8,338 nucleotides of DNA from Desulfobacula sp. Its GTDB lineage: Bacteria; Desulfobacterota; Desulfobacteria; Desulfobacterales; Desulfobacteraceae. The stretch is from positions 1 through 8,338 of the forward strand of contig NZ_JAIOSW010000506.1 of the NCBI RefSeq assembly GCF_021107415.1. The letters are read 5' to 3'. The stretch's first letter is position 1. Each line of letters starts with the position of its first letter. A model generated the notes under the pieces. That model had not been told where the DNA came from. It searched no databases and saw nothing but the letters and a program-made list of their open reading frames with translations. Of this stretch, positions 6,948-8,338 are shown in pieces. The translations under genes were made by a program, and so were the position numbers.

Positions 6948-8338
6948 TCTATCCCTTCTGGATAGGGCCGAAGTTCAAATGCATCCAGTTTAACTCCGGT
7001 AATACCATTGCTTACCGCCACATGGTGATCATACCAGGATATAGGAATTACAGAGAGTTCCTTCTGGAGAATCGTTGTTATTTTTTTTCTTATTTTAGAT
7101 GCTTTTTTTTCATTGAAGGCATTAAGGTAGTTATCGATAAGTTTGTTCAGTTCGGAAGAGTCCCAGCCTGATGCGCCCCAGGAACCCCTTGAACCAACAG
7201 GACCAAAGTCGGCATTAATCGTACCCACAGAGTCCGGAACCAGACCGAAGTTTCGACCCAAAAGTGCGGTTTCTATTGTGCCGTCCTTGTGACGGGCCGG
7301 AATCTGAGTAGATTTTCCGACAGATATCTTCATGCGTATGCCGACAGCAGCGAATTGTGACTGAAGAGCTTCTGCAACAACAGGCAGCATGGGACGACTT
7401 GAATATGTGATCAGCTCAAAGGCAAATTCCTTGCTGCCTTTAGCATGGATGCCGGCTGCATTTTTTTTCCATCCGGCTTTTTCAAGAAGACGGCATGCCT
7501 TTTCCGGGTTATATACAAGGGGTTTCAGCTGGGTATTGTGCCACATGGAAACTTCCGGCATGAGCTGGGTTGCTGCTGTTTTCGGATTTTTTAAAATTGC
7601 TTTGGCAATTCCCTTGCGATCAATGGCAAGGGAAAGGGCAAGACGTTCTTCAATTGTATCGAAAAAGTCAAGATTTGTATTGAGTTTTAGCAGTCTTACG
7701 CGTGGTATGGCCGTGCTGATTATAGAAACTCCTGATGTTTTTTGCAGACGTTCGGCCGCAGTGGCTGAAAGGGTTAAGGAAATATCAGCTTCACCCGATT
7801 CCACCATGAGGGCCCGGGTTTCGCCGTTGGGTACGGCAAGATAGCGGGCTTTTTGAATAGCCGCCTTTTTGCCCCAGTATTTGTCAAACGCTTCGAAATC
7901 AAAAACGGTTTTATTGTTTGTAGAAACAAGATTATAAAAACCGCTGCCGATAATTTTAGCGACGCTTCCGTCATCGTTATAGGCTGCCGGTGCAATAATC
8001 CCTGTGCTGTAATGGGAAAGATAGGCAGGTAATGCGGCAAACGGGCTGGATGTTTTGATGATTATATTCCGTCCTTTGGATGTGACCGATTCAACCGGTG
8101 TGCCTTTGAAAAGTTTTTTCTTTGTAAGGACCCTGTCCAGGGCTTTTACGACGGCTTTTCCTGTTAGCAAGGTTCCGTCGTGGAACAGGACATTGTCCCT
8201 GAGGGTGAAGGTCCATGTCATATTATCCTTGGATACACGCCATTGTTTTGCAAGTTTTGGTTCGATCCCGCCTTTTCCGTCGGAGATTGTAAGGGTCTCT
8301 ATACATCCCATCCGGGTAAAGATAAATCCGGAAATAAC
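6935..8338 (-). CDS. Nik/Dpp-type ABC importer, substrate-binding protein, N-terminus outside window
   Basis: The frame is open to the right edge and gives 467 residues ending in TAG. Full proteins of this family 5 binding-protein group have about 500-540 residues, so the signal peptide and first stretch are missing. The Met at 8311 is internal, because the coding frame and family likeness continue upstream (G-F-I-F-T-R before it). Family signs include I-E-P-K-L-A-K-Q-W, W-T-F-T-L-R-D-N-V-L-F-H-D-G, the A-L-S-L-A-I-D-R-K-G-I-A-K segment and the repeated Y-N-P-E-K-A-C-R-L-L-E-K-A-G-W. It should capture the ligand outside the inner membrane and hand it to the two permeases. An Asp-His-His near the C-terminus (codons at 7022-7030, S-W-Y-D-H-H-V-A) could be a metal-ligand candidate, but this is only inference. 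Position next to cobalamin genes favours cobalt or nickel over peptide. Confidence 0.9.
   Translation of the reverse strand, partial: VISGFIFTRMGCIETLTISDGKGGIEPKLAKQWRVSKDNMTWTFTLRDNVLFHDGTLLTGKAVVKALDRVLTKKKLFKGTPVESVTSKGRNIIIKTSSPFAALPAYLSHYSTGIIAPAAYNDDGSVAKIIGSGFYNLVSTNNKTVFDFEAFDKYWGKKAAIQKARYLAVPNGETRALMVESGEADISLTLSATAAERLQKTSGVSIISTAIPRVRLLKLNTNLDFFDTIEERLALSLAIDRKGIAKAILKNPKTAATQLMPEVSMWHNTQLKPLVYNPEKACRLLEKAGWKKNAAGIHAKGSKEFAFELITYSSRPMLPVVAEALQSQFAAVGIRMKISVGKSTQIPARHKDGTIETALLGRNFGLVPDSVGTINADFGPVGSRGSWGASGWDSSELNKLIDNYLNAFNEKKASKIRKKITTILQKELSVIPISWYDHHVAVSNGITGVKLDAFELRPYPEGIEWSK

Noticed and set aside
7389..7844. 151-residue + strand reading frame opposite the binding-protein gene
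   Set aside because: It is the reverse-strand shadow of a well-supported gene, with no recognisable motif or ribosome site.

Overview
The window looks like chromosomal DNA from an anaerobic, probably Gram-negative bacterium that makes cobalamin by the oxygen-independent (cobalt-early) route. The evidence is the gene set: CbiD, CbiA and CbiC, plus CbiQ/CbiO pieces of a cobalt ECF importer. GC content is moderate, and genes are packed with short stop/start overlaps. A Desulfobacterota-type sulfate reducer would fit, but I cannot prove the taxonomy from the sequence alone.

Region 1 (1-451, + strand) is the tail of a CbiMNQO-type cobalt importer. It holds the C-terminal part of cbiQ, entering from the left edge, and the first 43 codons of cbiO. 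The cbiO reading frame stops inside the Walker A (P-loop) motif, so the ATPase is broken here. It runs directly into the 3' end of cbiD on the opposite strand.

Region 2 (443-3553, - strand) holds three consecutive corrin-ring genes, transcribed in the order cbiC, cbiA, cbiD. They encode cobalt-precorrin-8 methylmutase, cobyrinic acid a,c-diamide synthase and cobalt-precorrin-5B C1-methyltransferase. cbiA has no ATG/GTG/TTG upstream of its P-loop. The best start is an ATT codon behind a strong Shine-Dalgarno sequence. cbiA and cbiD overlap by 11 bases, just after a run of ten A residues.

Region 3 (3618-8338, - strand) is a complete five-component ABC importer of the nickel/dipeptide (Nik/Dpp/Opp) family. 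In transcription order it has a substrate-binding protein (5' end outside the window), two permeases and two ATPases. Adjacent genes overlap by 4 to 13 bases. Only 64 bases separate the last ATPase from cbiC, and everything from 8338 down to 443 points the same way. A single transcript for importer plus cobalamin genes is therefore likely, with its promoter (and any cobalamin riboswitch) upstream of the window.

Taken together, the importer may supply cobalt (or nickel, or a chelated metal) to the neighbouring corrin pathway. The nearby CbiMNQO importer appears to have lost its ATPase at this locus. I found no RNA genes, CRISPR array, insertion sequence or clearly novel system. The points worth a second look are the broken cbiO junction, the ATT start of cbiA, the metal-importer/cobalamin linkage and the A-tract at the cbiA/cbiD overlap.
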